Source of the DNA: Conus ventricosus
Lineage: Eukaryota > Mollusca > Gastropoda > Neogastropoda > Conidae
NCBI GenBank assembly: GCA_018398815.1
Contig: CM031596.1
Coordinates: 65,536,654 to 65,600,653 of the forward strand
Length of the DNA stretch: 64,000 nucleotides
Direction of reading: 5' to 3'
In this document: piece after piece, positions 13,436 through 24,275 of the stretch
How positions within the stretch are numbered: the first letter of the stretch is position 1
How the letters are laid out: each line of letters begins with the position of its first letter
Made by a program: the position numbers and the translations under genes
The notes under the pieces: model-generated
Databases searched by the model: none
What the model was told of the DNA's origin: nothing
The model's input: only the letters and a program-made list of their open reading frames with translations

Positions 13436-13850
13436 CTTTTCCTTAATCTACTGGATGGGCCTGTTTTTGACATGTTTTCCCTTAATCTACTGGGTGGGCC
13501 TGTTTTTGACATGTTTTCCCTTCATCTACTGGATGGCTTTAGTCAGGTCTTTTCCTTAACCTACTGGATGGCTTTAGTCAGGTCTTTTCCTTAATCTACT
13601 GGATGGCTTTAGTCAGGTCTTTTCCTTAATCTACTGGATGGCTTTAGTCAGGTCTTTTCCTTAACCTACTGGATGGCTTTAGTCAGGTCTTTTCCTTAAC
13701 CTACTGGATGGCTTTAGTCAGGTCTTTTCCTTAACTACTGGATGGCTTTAGTCAGGTCTTTTCCTTAACCTACTGGATGGCTTTAGTCAGGTCTTTTCCT
13801 TAACCTACTGGATGGCTTTAGTCAGGTCTTTTCCTTAACCTACTGGCTGT
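13420..13850. repeat. 35-bp minisatellite derived from the adjacent 39-bp unit
   Basis: About 11 nearly identical copies of a 35-bp unit containing CTACTGGATGGCTTTAG and TCAGGTCTTTTCCTTAA. It shares the CTACTGGATGG core with the neighbouring 39-bp array. The first copies at about 12,835 and 13,415 lie inside that array, which shows that the 35-bp form arose within it and then expanded. Confidence 0.92.
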
Positions 13851-13953
13851 CTCTGACTTTGACATGTGTCACCTTTCCTCTGCTGTATGGCTCTGTCCTC
13901 GACTTGCGTTCCCTTTGATCTGTTGGACAGCTCAGCTTTAAAACATGTCTTAC

Positions 13954-14077
13954 CTTAGCCTATCGGATGGCTCCGTCTCCGACCCGTTGACTAGACTGGG
14001 GCACTCTTTGATCCCACACACAGGAACTCGGCATGATCCTCTGACCCGTAGTTGTACTGAGATCCTATGTTCACCAG
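13954..14077 (-). CDS. KCTD2/5/17-like protein, exon 5
   Basis: On the minus strand, a TTACAG acceptor is followed by codons for [21 protein letters not shown]. This matches the conserved C-terminal domain of KCTD5-type proteins that follows GWKFEQ. The frame then breaks near 14,010-14,022. The shifted frame reads [19 protein letters not shown], again the family pattern, up to a GTAAGA donor at 13,953. One base therefore appears to be missing inside the exon, and a second near the exon 5/6 junction. A functional conserved gene with single-base deletions suggests consensus error more than pseudogenisation. Confidence 0.85.
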
Positions 14078-15016
14078 CTGTAACAATCAGGCACAATGTG
14101 GCTTGTCAGCAAGGACAACAGTAACAGGTATACATGCCCTGCAACGAATGAATCCAATCCGGAAAGTGTTTTACATGCATGACCAGTTCTCTAGCTCGTA
14201 AAACATGTGCAGTGTTATAAAACATGTTTGTATCAAGTCATGCTGTGTATAGCCCACCGACACCACTGAGAACTGAGAGTGAAATTAGAATATTTCTATG
14301 TACAAATCAAGATGCTCAGACTAATAAAATTTCCCACATTGAATCATGTCCTCCAACAACAAGAAAAATCCACAAAATTAAACATGCTCTGCATATACAC
14401 ATAAACATATGTGACGCTGCACGCGAAAATTCATGGATAAGTCGCCAGGTAGTTTTGTGCTGCGCGCGGTTAAAGTGACTGGAGCTAAAAATATCGATGT
14501 TGACATTTTTTAATATTTAGATTGTATGACGTTTTATCTGCTAAGTTCTCAAGTATTATTAACAAATACGAAGTAAAAGTATTTTATTTTAATATTTTCC
14601 TGTCGGGAAATGATGGGAAACTGTGGGAAACAAGCGGACTCGTTTGCCCCACTTTCCAACACGATTTCATTCACCTCAGAGTCAGAAAGAGCGGAATAAC
14701 ACCACAATCTGGTTGTAAACTGTCTACAAGCCCTACTTTTACACATTCCAACACTATGTCTTTGTGTTTATGCGTAGTAATTCTGATTTGATGTGCGATC
14801 ACTGTGGTCAGAGCGGACTTATCCATGATCAAATTTAACTGAAGCTGCATACATCATTGCAATTTGCTACAGATTGTTCTCTGATGTGAATTATTTTGGA
14901 AAGTAGCATACTTCTACTGTTAAAGTCTAAAATTTTATTGCTCTCAGTCTTTTCATTGAAGTCAGTAATTGCCGAAAGTGAGTAACTGAAGCGTGCTTTT
15001 CGAACACGGAACAACA

Positions 15017-15220
15017 ATGGCGGCGTCGAAGCAGTCGAGCGAGCAGATCTCAAGGCTGCTGTCGGAAACGGCGAATTTCACCTCGCCAGAACTGATTGAA
15101 GCAGTGACAGACTACTTTGGAGACAATAGAGAATCTGAAGTCGAAGATTTTAGTAGTGAGGATGAAGATGATCAACCTGTGCCTGTGGAAAATGGGCTGA
15201 ACACGAACACACTGAATCTG
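15017..15220 (+). CDS. candidate first exon of an unidentified gene
   Basis: An ATG in good context (CAACAATGG) opens 68 codons. These give an S/E-rich N-terminus (MAASKQSSEQISRLLSETAN) and an acidic stretch rich in E/D around residues 38-52. The frame ends at a consensus GTAAGT donor at 15,221. The gene lies antisense within KCTD intron 4. A short helical start followed by an acidic tract resembles N-termini of some transposon-derived proteins of fish and invertebrates, but this is an impression, not an alignment. The next exon is uncertain because the best acceptor downstream (16,361-16,363) is out of phase with the ORF that follows. Confidence 0.4.
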
Positions 15221-15639
15221 GTAAGTGATCTGTTTACATTGTTCCACGAATGCTGTCGCTTCGGCATAAGTTTGTTGTTTTTTAAAGTTTGTGTATATGT
15301 ATGGCGAACAGGAATTATTGTGATCAAAGATATCACACATATTACTTGATTTCCGTGAATGATAGCTTAAGTTGTCGAGTATGATTTAAAAAACAAGTGA
15401 AATACACTGATGCTGTTGATACTATTTTTAGTAACAGGCAACACTGTCAAGCCAAGGCCAGATTGGAAGTATGAAAAACATCACACTCAGATTATAGATA
15501 ATTGTGGCACTTAATTTAAGGTGTTTGGAATGCTGTGCTATAAATCTCTTTAAAAAGGAGGAAGTAGTGTATAATGCATTTCAGATGACAGATGATGTAC
15601 AGATGGGTAATACTAATAGGGTATAGTTTGTGGTTTTGT

Positions 15640-15681
15640 GGGGGGGGGGGGGGGGGGGGGGGGGGAGGGCTGTACACAAAA

Positions 15682-15721
<40 letters not shown>

Positions 15722-15830
15722 GTGTGCGTGTGTGTGCGTGCGAATGAATGAATGTGTGTGTGTGAATGAATGAATGTGTGTGTGTGTGTATGAATGAATG
15801 TGTGTGTGGTGTGTGTGTGTGAATGAATGA

Positions 15831-15875
<45 letters not shown>

Positions 15876-15983
15876 AATGAATGTGTGTGTGTCACTGTGT
15901 GTGTTATGTGTGCATGTGCGTGTGTGTGTGTGTGTGTGTTGTGTGGTGCGTGTGTGTGTGCGCGCGTGTGTGTGTGAATGAAT

Positions 15984-16022
<39 letters not shown>

Positions 16023-16123
16023 GTAACTGGCAGGGGATGGGGAATGGGCATGGGGGAGGGGTGGGGGTAGTTGTAAGGGATGGGGGTAAGGCTGTAAGTC
16101 ATTGTCAGTGTGTCACTGTGACT

Positions 16124-16168
<45 letters not shown>
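15640..16168. repeat. poly-G and GT/GAAT microsatellite block
   Basis: A G-run at 15,640-15,665 is followed by interrupted (GT)n with repeated GAATGAATGAAT inserts up to 16,020 and again at 16,123-16,168. Every frame of this block gives artificial Cys/Val or His/Thr polymers. Confidence 0.97.
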
Positions 16169-16363
16169 TGATTTCATTAGGGAAGGGGTGTGTGTGCTCA
16201 AAATCATTGTCGTTATATATGTCAGTTATGTGTTTGTGTGTGTGCAAGTATGTGTGTGTGTCACTGTGTGTGTTATTTCATGTGTGTGGTTTTATTGAAG
16301 GAAAATGAGCCTTCCTATTTTCAGTTTCATTGAATGCAAAATATCTGTTCTGTGTGTTTCCAG

Positions 16364-16629
16364 CTGATGAGGCTGAGGGCTGTGTGATTCGTCCACCAGT
16401 CGTTTTGAAAGCGGACCTCTGTGGTGCTGAAGAGGGGATGGCCTGCTTCAGTGCTAATGCAGGAAAGCCAGATGCCAAGCTGTCTGTTGCGTTTTCCTGT
16501 TCCTGCCAGCTGAATGACGGACAGCCCTGCTATCTCCAGTTTGCACCTGAGGAGCTGACTGAAACAGCCCACTACCCCACTGATGACCTCCCACCCATCA
16601 TTAACCCAACTGGTCTTGAGGAGCAGTGA
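16364..16629 (+). CDS. candidate internal exon or remnant of a transposon-derived protein
   Basis: A TTTCCAG acceptor precedes an open frame whose translation includes CSCQLNDGQPCYLQFAPEEL and ends in a stop at 16,627. A C-x-C...G-x-x-C pattern followed by an (F/L)..EE. helix is found in the N-terminal zinc-binding part of several domesticated or active DNA-transposon proteins. That family link is inference. A second frame downstream (QEYLFNEIREFVNQIREIWC, near 16,639-16,698) may continue the same degenerate gene. Phase does not match the exon at 15,017, so a frameshift, a missing exon or a dead copy is likely. Confidence 0.3.
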
Positions 16630-17815
16630 ACCAAGGCAGGAGTACTTGTTCAATGAGATCAGGGAGTTTGTGAACCAGATAAGAGAGATCTGGTGTGCCC
16701 ACAACCTCTCAGTCTCAAAACATCAGGAAAGGTTACCCCATCTCAGTTTCCACTCCTTCCCCTGTCCATTAAAACCATCCCCCAGCCAGACTGCACCCCA
16801 CCACCTGCCAGGACTCCAGGCAGACCAAAAAATCAAAAGAGGACTTGGGTCAAAGAAAAAACAGACATGTGACTTCAGTGCAAAAAAACACTCCATTCAA
16901 AAGGCATTTGTGCAGCTTCAAATGGGATTGTGCCATTGCTGTAATTGATTGTTGCAGCGGGTGGGGGGAGGGGGGGGGGGGGGGGGTGCGCTAGGCTTGG
17001 GAGGGGGGTTGGGTGCTGGAGTGTAAGACTGATTCTGAAACAAAGACAATAATTTCCCAAGGTTGAAAGTGTGTGATTGATTATTGTGAAAGTGTCATTT
17101 GGTGACAGTGCTATTATGGTGATGGTTTGTGATGTACTTAGCTCGTAACTATCCTCAAAATTAACATTGAACTGACTCATCACAGAGGTGGCTCACAGAT
17201 ATAACATGGTTTTTTAAAAACTAACTTATGCAGATTAAAGCACAGGTACCCACGATGTTTGCTGAAAATTTGAAGTGATTCTGACTTGTAGATTTTTTTT
17301 ACAATTTTTTTTGGTGAAAGTTTGAATGCAATGTGTCGCCCATCATTAAGCCCAGTAACCAATATTTTCAAATGAAATTTTAATCAAAACAGCAATTAAT
17401 TGGTGGAATTGAGTTTGTTAACTAAGTTCTATGGGTCATTCTTGATATTATAGTAACCAGTCTCATGCTTGGGAAAATTAGTTAGGACTATTTGAATTTT
17501 ACCAAACTTTAAATGGATTTTTCTCAAAACGGGTCACCGATCACCTGGAGACTCAAACGCGTGTATCTCAGAAAGTAATAAAGATAATTGAAATCTGTTT
17601 TTTGTGTCTTGTTCAGAATGATCTCTTCTTTTAGATTAAATTTTAATCTCATTTTGAATTTTGACCCTTATCCATGATTTTCGCGTGCAGTGTCACATTT
17701 ATATAAACAGATTGAAAAAAAAACAGATATATGCAAAGAAAAGAACACATAAATACATACACAAATGCACACACACCACACACACCACACACACACACAC
17801 AGACTTTTCACTCAC

Positions 17816-17910
17816 CTGTTCAAACTTCCAGCCGTCTGACATTGTAGACACCATCTGTGTGAGCTCCTCTTCTGAGCATTGCATACTCGATAAACATTCT
17901 TCATGTATGT
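17816..17910 (-). CDS. KCTD2/5/17-like protein, exon 4
   Basis: The minus strand reads a TTTCAG acceptor, then MKNVYRV, then, one frame over, [19 protein letters not shown] and FEQ before a GTGAG donor. The [19 protein letters not shown] block is nearly invariant in KCTD5-type proteins. The exon is 95 nt, and phase requires 96. A single base is missing between VYRV and QC, near 17,889-17,893. This is a probable sequence error, since the rest is very conserved. Confidence 0.9.
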
Positions 17911-19456
17911 CTGAAACAAATATCCCAAGTATAGTACAAATTGCATGTTTGAAAGTTGGCTACATTCAAAGCCAACTGAACCAAAGCTTCTCTGGCTTTT
18001 TTTTCTTTTACCTAAAAAAGGTACTAAAAACGCCACAGAAAAGTACTAAGGGAAGCAATCTTAACAGTCAAAACCTGTTACCAGTAAGTTACATTTGTTT
18101 CCCTTGCCAAGTGTTGCATACCTGAATTGGATCTGAAATCACATCTCTGACACACATATGAACAACAGTGTTAGAGTTGATGCTGCTGTCTGATCATTAA
18201 ATTTCAGTATATTTCAGTCAGCAGGGTGGAAAACCCTGCATAGTGGTGTTCCCATCTTTCACCCACTAAACAATGGCATGGATTACAGGATCTTTTCCGT
18301 GCTAACACAACTGTCCATAAGAGGACTCAGCTACTTGCCTATATCTGCCCATATGTTAACCAAGGCAACTGGAAAGTTCTGCTCCTTAATTCACCAAGAT
18401 GTCTTCCCCTGTGCCTCTACAAAGAACGCCTGACATGCAGTTCTGTCTGGCAAGAAGGGTATTCACATTCAAGATGTATGCAGTGCTCATTCTCAGCAGG
18501 CTGGCTTATACAACAATCATCTTAAACATTTTCTGCAGTATGCTGTCTCAACTTTCTCACCAGGTTATGCTGAATTGATTCATGATCTCATACAGCTTTC
18601 TCAATTCTCTGGCTAGCCAAAACAGCACTGATACATGACCCTGTTCAGATTAAAGCAGAATTTCTGTCCTTTCTGTTCGAATGGTTGCAATATGATCCCA
18701 GTAAGCTTTAAATTTGCCACCTGCCTGCCACACCCAACTTCAACAGCCTCATGAATTGCTCATGTGAAATCAATAGTGGACTCCACACAATGTTTCACTG
18801 CACACCAGAACTGATCTTTCTTTTTTCTTTGTTTGATTTCTATAAGTTGGCTTATGTCTATCACAGATTGGGTATCACAGCAAAATAAATTAACTGCTGC
18901 CTGCCGATGCGAGTCAGTTTTTCTTCCACCTGGTCAAGAAGAAAAATGTTTATTTACACGTTGCTGCTCTACCTGAAACTGTAGCCTCAACACATCACCA
19001 TAGACGCAACCGAAGCTAACTGAAGCTATCAGTTTAAGGATTTACAGGAAGGACTAGCCGAACTTTGGCCTGTTCCATCTCCATGACTGTGCACTGCCAT
19101 CAAAGAACAACACTGTCTTTCCCCACTTCCTCCATTCCTCACCACTTCTCTAATGGAATGAAACAAAACAAAACAAAAAATAGAATGCAGAGGATGTTTC
19201 CACTATGCTGTGTACACTAATTCAAAGGGACTTAAAAAGACAACAGAGCACCATGAAACAAATTGTTCAGACATAGCTAACATTGTAAAATTTTACTAAA
19301 CAAAAAAATCTTTTCAGAAAATCCCCATTTCTAAGCATGCAAGGGAATCATCCAGTTCATTTCTATTACAAGTCACAACAAACTGCAGTATATTCATTCC
19401 CTGTGTGTTCATGCATGCCTGTGTGTGTCTGTCCATGCATTCATGCATAGAAGCAT

Positions 19457-19492
<36 letters not shown>

Positions 19493-19683
19493 GTGTGTGT
19501 GTGGTGTGTGTGTGTGTGTGTGTGTAAGAGTGCATGTGTGTGTATGTGTGTGTGTGTGTGCCTGTGTGTGTGTGTGTGTGTGTGTTGTTGTTGTTGTTGT
19601 TGTTATTGTTGTTCTCCTTCATTTTCTTCTTCTTCAATTTTATGTCTTCCCACTTAAAGTGATTTCAGACGGGTTATGTAATG

Positions 19684-19756
<73 letters not shown>

Positions 19757-19809
19757 TGTGCTGTATTCATGTACACATACAAAACATAACAAATCTTGCA
19801 CATACACAC
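17911..19809 (-). other. KCTD intron 3
   Basis: No coding signal recognised. Contains GT microsatellites at 19,459-19,586 (with a GTT patch) and 19,685-19,752. The stretch 18,200-18,900 is moderately complex but full of stops in all frames. Confidence 0.75.
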
Positions 19810-19901
19810 CTGACTCGTGTTTGCATCTCTTTCCTTAATTTTCTCTTTCACGAGTTTGATTAAGTCTGTTATGTTGTAGAATTCTGCCTCTTCTAATACA
19901 C
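19810..19901 (-). CDS. KCTD2/5/17-like protein, exon 3
   Basis: On the minus strand the exon begins after GTTTCAG and encodes VLEEAEFYNITDLIKLVKEK followed by a short IKERD..TSQ tail, ending at a GTGTGT donor. This is the helical end of the BTB domain in the KCTD5 group. Exons 2 and 3 together make 201 nt, 67 codons, with a split Gly codon at the junction. The frame is intact. Confidence 0.93.
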
Positions 19902-20550
19902 CTGAAACAAAGAAAGAAAGAACATGAAAACATTTTCAAAATACTGTTTGTACCCCCTGCTCACTCCTTTTTTCATATGATTTCCTTGTTTATCATACAA
20001 TTAATACACAGAGTGCACTATGCCAGAGTGTGTGCATGCATGCAAGCATGTGCATGCAGGTGAAGGCGTGTGTAAATGCATTCCTCTCTGCTTTTCTCTT
20101 TTCAATTCCTGCTTTCCTCCCACAATTTCCCCCTACCTCTTAGCGTGTTCAGTGTTCAAAATGCTTTCATTACTGACTTAGAGACAGCAAGGTTCAGTTC
20201 CAGTCCAGTTCTATTACTGTTACAGCAATAAAATGCTGTGAAACAAATCTTCCTCAAGCAGAATTCACTGCACTAGTGTTGTTTTGGAACATTCTATATT
20301 TGTTGTGACTGTTGTTGACATTTGCATGGTATTTTGTTTGTTTTATGTTTGCATAGAACAACAAACTGAAGGATCTGGACACAGATAATGAATACAGATA
20401 CCACTGCACTATACAGTGGAAAGAACTCTTTCGCTGAGCAATCATCGCAAGAAATCCTGCAAAACTGGGTTCTTGAAAACAGCGAACTTTCCTGTGCCTA
20501 GAAACAACAGACCAAGACACAAATTTTATGCTCAAGATTAAAAGGAATTG

Positions 20551-20952
20551 GGGGCTCGGATAGCTCAGTTGGTAGAGCGCCGGACTCGTGATCCTGGGGT
20601 TGCGGGTTCGAATTTCGGTATAGGGGGATTTTTCCCTGGGAGTTAACATTGGTTCTGACTCCATTCCCCATATAGTCCTTCGAATGAGACTATAAACCGA
20701 GGTTCCATGTGTGAACGCACGCATAACATCTTGCACACACGTAAAATCCCATCACCAACTTTCGGAAGAGAAGGCCAGTTTGGCCGTTGGTATGGATGAC
20801 ACGTGACACATAGCATGCACTTCCCTGAAGATGAGTATGGCTGCCTTAATGGCGGGATAAAAAAAGGTCATACACACAAACTCCACTGCCTGGCTATACA
20901 GGGAGTGTCCGCAGGAGTATCAGCCTGCGTACGCAGAAAGAAAGAAAGAAAG
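20551..20952 (+). mobile_element. full-length tRNA-derived SINE with target-site duplication
   Basis: The head (20,552-20,626) is tRNA-like with an A box (TAGCTCAGTTGGTAGAG) and a B box (GGTTCGAATTTC). Its anticodon loop CTCGTGA gives anticodon CGT, like tRNA-Thr. About 300 bp of unrelated body follow, then a short (GAAA)n tail. The element is flanked by the perfect 11-bp direct repeat AAAAGGAATTG (20,540-20,550 and 20,953-20,963). That marks LINE-mediated insertion and a fairly young copy. A fragment of the same body lies inverted at 104-216. It is transcribed opposite to the KCTD gene that contains it. Confidence 0.93.
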
Positions 20953-22066
20953 AAAAGGAATTGTGCTGCTACAATTAGCTTCATGATACCTTTCCACACA
21001 AATGCCATATCCCCACTTGGCAGAGGACAATGCCATATTACATTAGGACACCCCCCCCCCCCCCCCACCCCCCTCCCTCCCCCCATCGGAAGAGCAGGAG
21101 CTAACTTTGCCTTAATCCCCAGATAGACCAACCAGAGTGATCACCCTTGATAAGTTCCCAACAATGCACAATATTATAACCAGCTTGCTTTTTGCACCCT
21201 TTTCCAACTTACCGTGAGACGGGAGGCATCCTAGTGTTTGGACTGGTAAGTACATCATATAACTACTTTCAGCAGTAAAATTCCTTTATCTCATAATTAC
21301 CAGTCCAAACAAATGTCTGAATACCGAGTAGGATGGAGGGAGCATGCTCATCATGGAGAAGAGATAATGATTTTTTTTTTTGTTCATATTATTCACATGA
21401 GAATGACTCTTCACTGTTCCCGAGAACTAGTTGCCAGAGGCTCAAAAGGCTTTAAGAAAGGTCTCTGTCAATTGTCTTGGGGCAAAATGCACAGTCCCTG
21501 CTCCCCTCAAAGGCTAAGAATACTTAAATAGGCAAAAGGTATGCAAAACCAGGAAAAGATAAAACACTGCATGATCATGAAAAGGAGAAGATCCATAAAG
21601 TGAGCACTGATGGTGCCATCTTATAAAAACACAAGCACCCCAAAATACCGAAGGAAAAAACAACAACATTTGTACACAAATCAAATAATGTCAAAGGTAA
21701 CTTCAACATGTGCCCTGACCAATATACACAGACAAAGAAGGCAACAGGCAGGGTAGGCAGATGAATTAGGGACAAACATCAGAATGGATGAGGTGCAACA
21801 TAGGTAACCACTATTCCCACCCCCACACCCTATTCTCCACCCACCTTCCAGCCCTGTCATGAAGTCTTAGTCCAGAACAGAGTTCTGTTGCATCATCCTA
21901 GTCATCCTCGCTCTCATCGATCAGCATTTAAACACAACAAAAGAGAAATCTGTCCAAGTTATCAGTATCATCTAATGGGACTGTCACTGGACGGATGCGG
22001 TGGCGCCTTTCGGAGGGACAGCTCACTCAAGCCAGCTCAGCGACGAATCAATCATTGTAATCAGTA

Positions 22067-22190
22067 GGGGGCTTAGTAGGTGGAGTCCTGCACAACTGGA
22101 TCAGAACAGGCACTACTGAACACCACGGAAGTGACTTGGCAACAGTGTAATGTCTCTCCTGGTGGACTGTCTTAAGACGACTTGACACTA
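22067..22190. repeat. dispersed repeat, copy B
   Basis: Counterpart of 11,873-12,012 in the same orientation, sharing GGATCAGAACAGG, ACTGAACACCAC, GACTTGGCA and the CCTGGTGG block. The upstream GGGGGCTTAGTAGGTGG part also aligns loosely with copy A. Confidence 0.65.
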
Positions 22191-23157
22191 ACTGCTCTCT
22201 GCAGTGCCATGGCTGTGGCGGGCCGGGCTGTGAGGGTTGCCAGGGATGAGGTTAGAATGAGTGGTGAGGGCACAATGCCACTGAGGTAGCACACGAGATG
22301 GGGCAGCAACAAAACAAAACAAAACAAAACACAACAACAACAGCAACAGCAACAACAACTGGTGGACCATAAATGAATATGATGCGAAGGTCGAAAGTGC
22401 AAAATAAATGCCATGTCGCACCCAGCAAATCCTCGCACAAGAATGGGGAACATCTAGTACAGGGAGATGCAGGTCTCAAGTAAACTGTCAAAGAGCTCCG
22501 CTTGCAACAGGAGAGGCTGTCGAGGTAAGTTTGGGGGTTCACTTGGAAAAGCATGGCAAATGACAAAGCGAGCGACTGTTATTTGCGATGAAACTGTAAA
22601 AGACTGTAATTTAAGTGAATCAACAGTCATAAGTGCCTCCTGAAAAGCCAAACAATAGAAAAAACAGGGCTTCAGACTGCCAGCATGCCTGTGACATTTT
22701 CATGTCAAATTTAATAAGAGCACATTGCATATTACGGTTGTGTTATTGTGTGCCTATTTTGGCAGTACCAAGAATGGAGTCTGTCCTCTCTTTCCTTGAT
22801 CTTGTGGAACATCAGAAGTCAACAAATAGAGCCTGTCCACACTACCATAGTTCATTCGGAGACATGAATATCAGTTTCCGATTGATTTGTTATCAAAACA
22901 AGTGACATCTCCAGGGTTACACACTGCACTCTTTGCACTGTGCAAATCAAACATTACCCTTTTCAAGCATGATGACACACACACAAACACACACATACTG
23001 AAACACACACACACACACTTGGACATTGGGTTCACTGCCAGAATCCAATATCTCATATAATACATATATATATATAAGAGAGATACTGGGTTTGGCAGTC
23101 AACCCTCGAATCATCTTGGTTTTAAAAAAATGTAGACAGATACATACATGGACATTC

Positions 23158-23210
<53 letters not shown>

Positions 23211-23997
23211 TTAGATTATCTACACACATGCTGCATCCACAGGGTGAAAAGTACAATCAGAGCTTACTGGCTATAAGTATAACCGGTTTCCAAATTTTCC
23301 ATGAAAGCTCCAAGGTGCTGACTTAAGTTTGTCTCATGCCTTTGTTGCTTTTTGTCCCTTCACTTTAAACTGCCAGGGGACAAGTGTCCCATGGTGACTG
23401 AACAAAAATCTGAAGCTCTGCAAGGGAAAGTGAACCTAAATGGGTGTTTGTGGAACTTCATGATGAGAAATGAAGTCTGCAACATCGCAGAACTGAAAGA
23501 CAAAGAGGCATGCTCCTTCGTCGAGGAAAAGGAGAAAAGGGAGTTAATTCTGATATGGCATTATGTCGTGAACTCACTAGAGGTGATCACTCTAGATGGC
23601 CTGTCTGTGGATTGCGGTGAACTTCACTTCTGGGAATCCTGGTAATACGGTACTGTTCCATGCCAAGTTGGCATAAGGCATTTGTTAGGACAGGTACTTA
23701 TGAGGGAAAAGTCTTTCAAAGGAGAAAGTCTTCTTGATTCAGAGGTTTTCACTGCAAGGTTTCACTGTACCAGGCATCAAGGGTGACATTAACATAGAGA
23801 CAATTGATAATGTCTGATTCTTCTGATGAACCGCAGAATCTGCAATGAATATTTCATAAAGGATGTAATGGTGCCCAGACTATAGCGGTTGGTTTGCTGA
23901 GCAGGCTGATTAGCAGACTGGTTGGACAGCTGGACTGGGCAGACGAATTGTTTGACGACTAGCACACTGGTCACTTGTGTTGTTTTAATTCTCAAAG

Positions 23998-24037
23998 AGA
24001 TAGAGAGAGAAAGGGAAAGAATGAGAGAGAGAGAAAG

Positions 24038-24099
<62 letters not shown>

Positions 24100-24275
24100 A
24101 AGAGAGAGTGAGGGGGGGGACAGGGTGGTAAGAGAGAGAGAGACAGAGAGAGAGAAAAACAAGACAGACCGACAGAAAAACAGACAGTCATAAACAGAGA
24201 CAGAGAGACAGAGACAGAGACAGAAAGAGAGACAGAGAAACAGACACAAACAGAAAGACAGACAGACAGAGAGAG
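23998..24275. repeat. (GA)n / (GACA)n low-complexity block
   Basis: Purine-rich run of GA, then GACA and CAGA tetranucleotides, interrupted near 24,110-24,135. Confidence 0.97.

Larger units (their letters stand above)
11551..13953 (-). other. KCTD intron 5
   Basis: Non-coding intron between exon 6 and exon 5. It contains a dispersed-repeat copy at 11,873-12,012 and the two adjoining minisatellites at 12,770-13,850. The remainder shows no recognisable feature. Confidence 0.75.
14078..17815 (-). other. KCTD intron 4
   Basis: Intron that also contains two candidate plus-strand exons (15,017-15,220 and 16,364-16,629), GT/GAAT microsatellites (15,688-16,020 and 16,123-16,168) and G-tracts (15,640-15,665 and 16,958-16,986). 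The rest is AT-rich and shows nothing I recognise. Confidence 0.75.

Noticed and set aside
12622..13559. 141-aa and 190-aa repetitive open frames
   Set aside because: They follow the 39-bp minisatellite (13-residue period) and are open only because the unit is a multiple of three. They lie in a KCTD intron.
20552..20626. tRNA-Thr-like gene
   Set aside because: It is the head of a SINE with body, tail and target duplications. The acceptor stem and 3' end do not form a proper tRNA.
23352..23645. 97-aa plus-strand ORF in KCTD intron 2
   Set aside because: Reads like a plausible protein at first, but I recognise no family, no neighbouring exons and no splice sites in phase.
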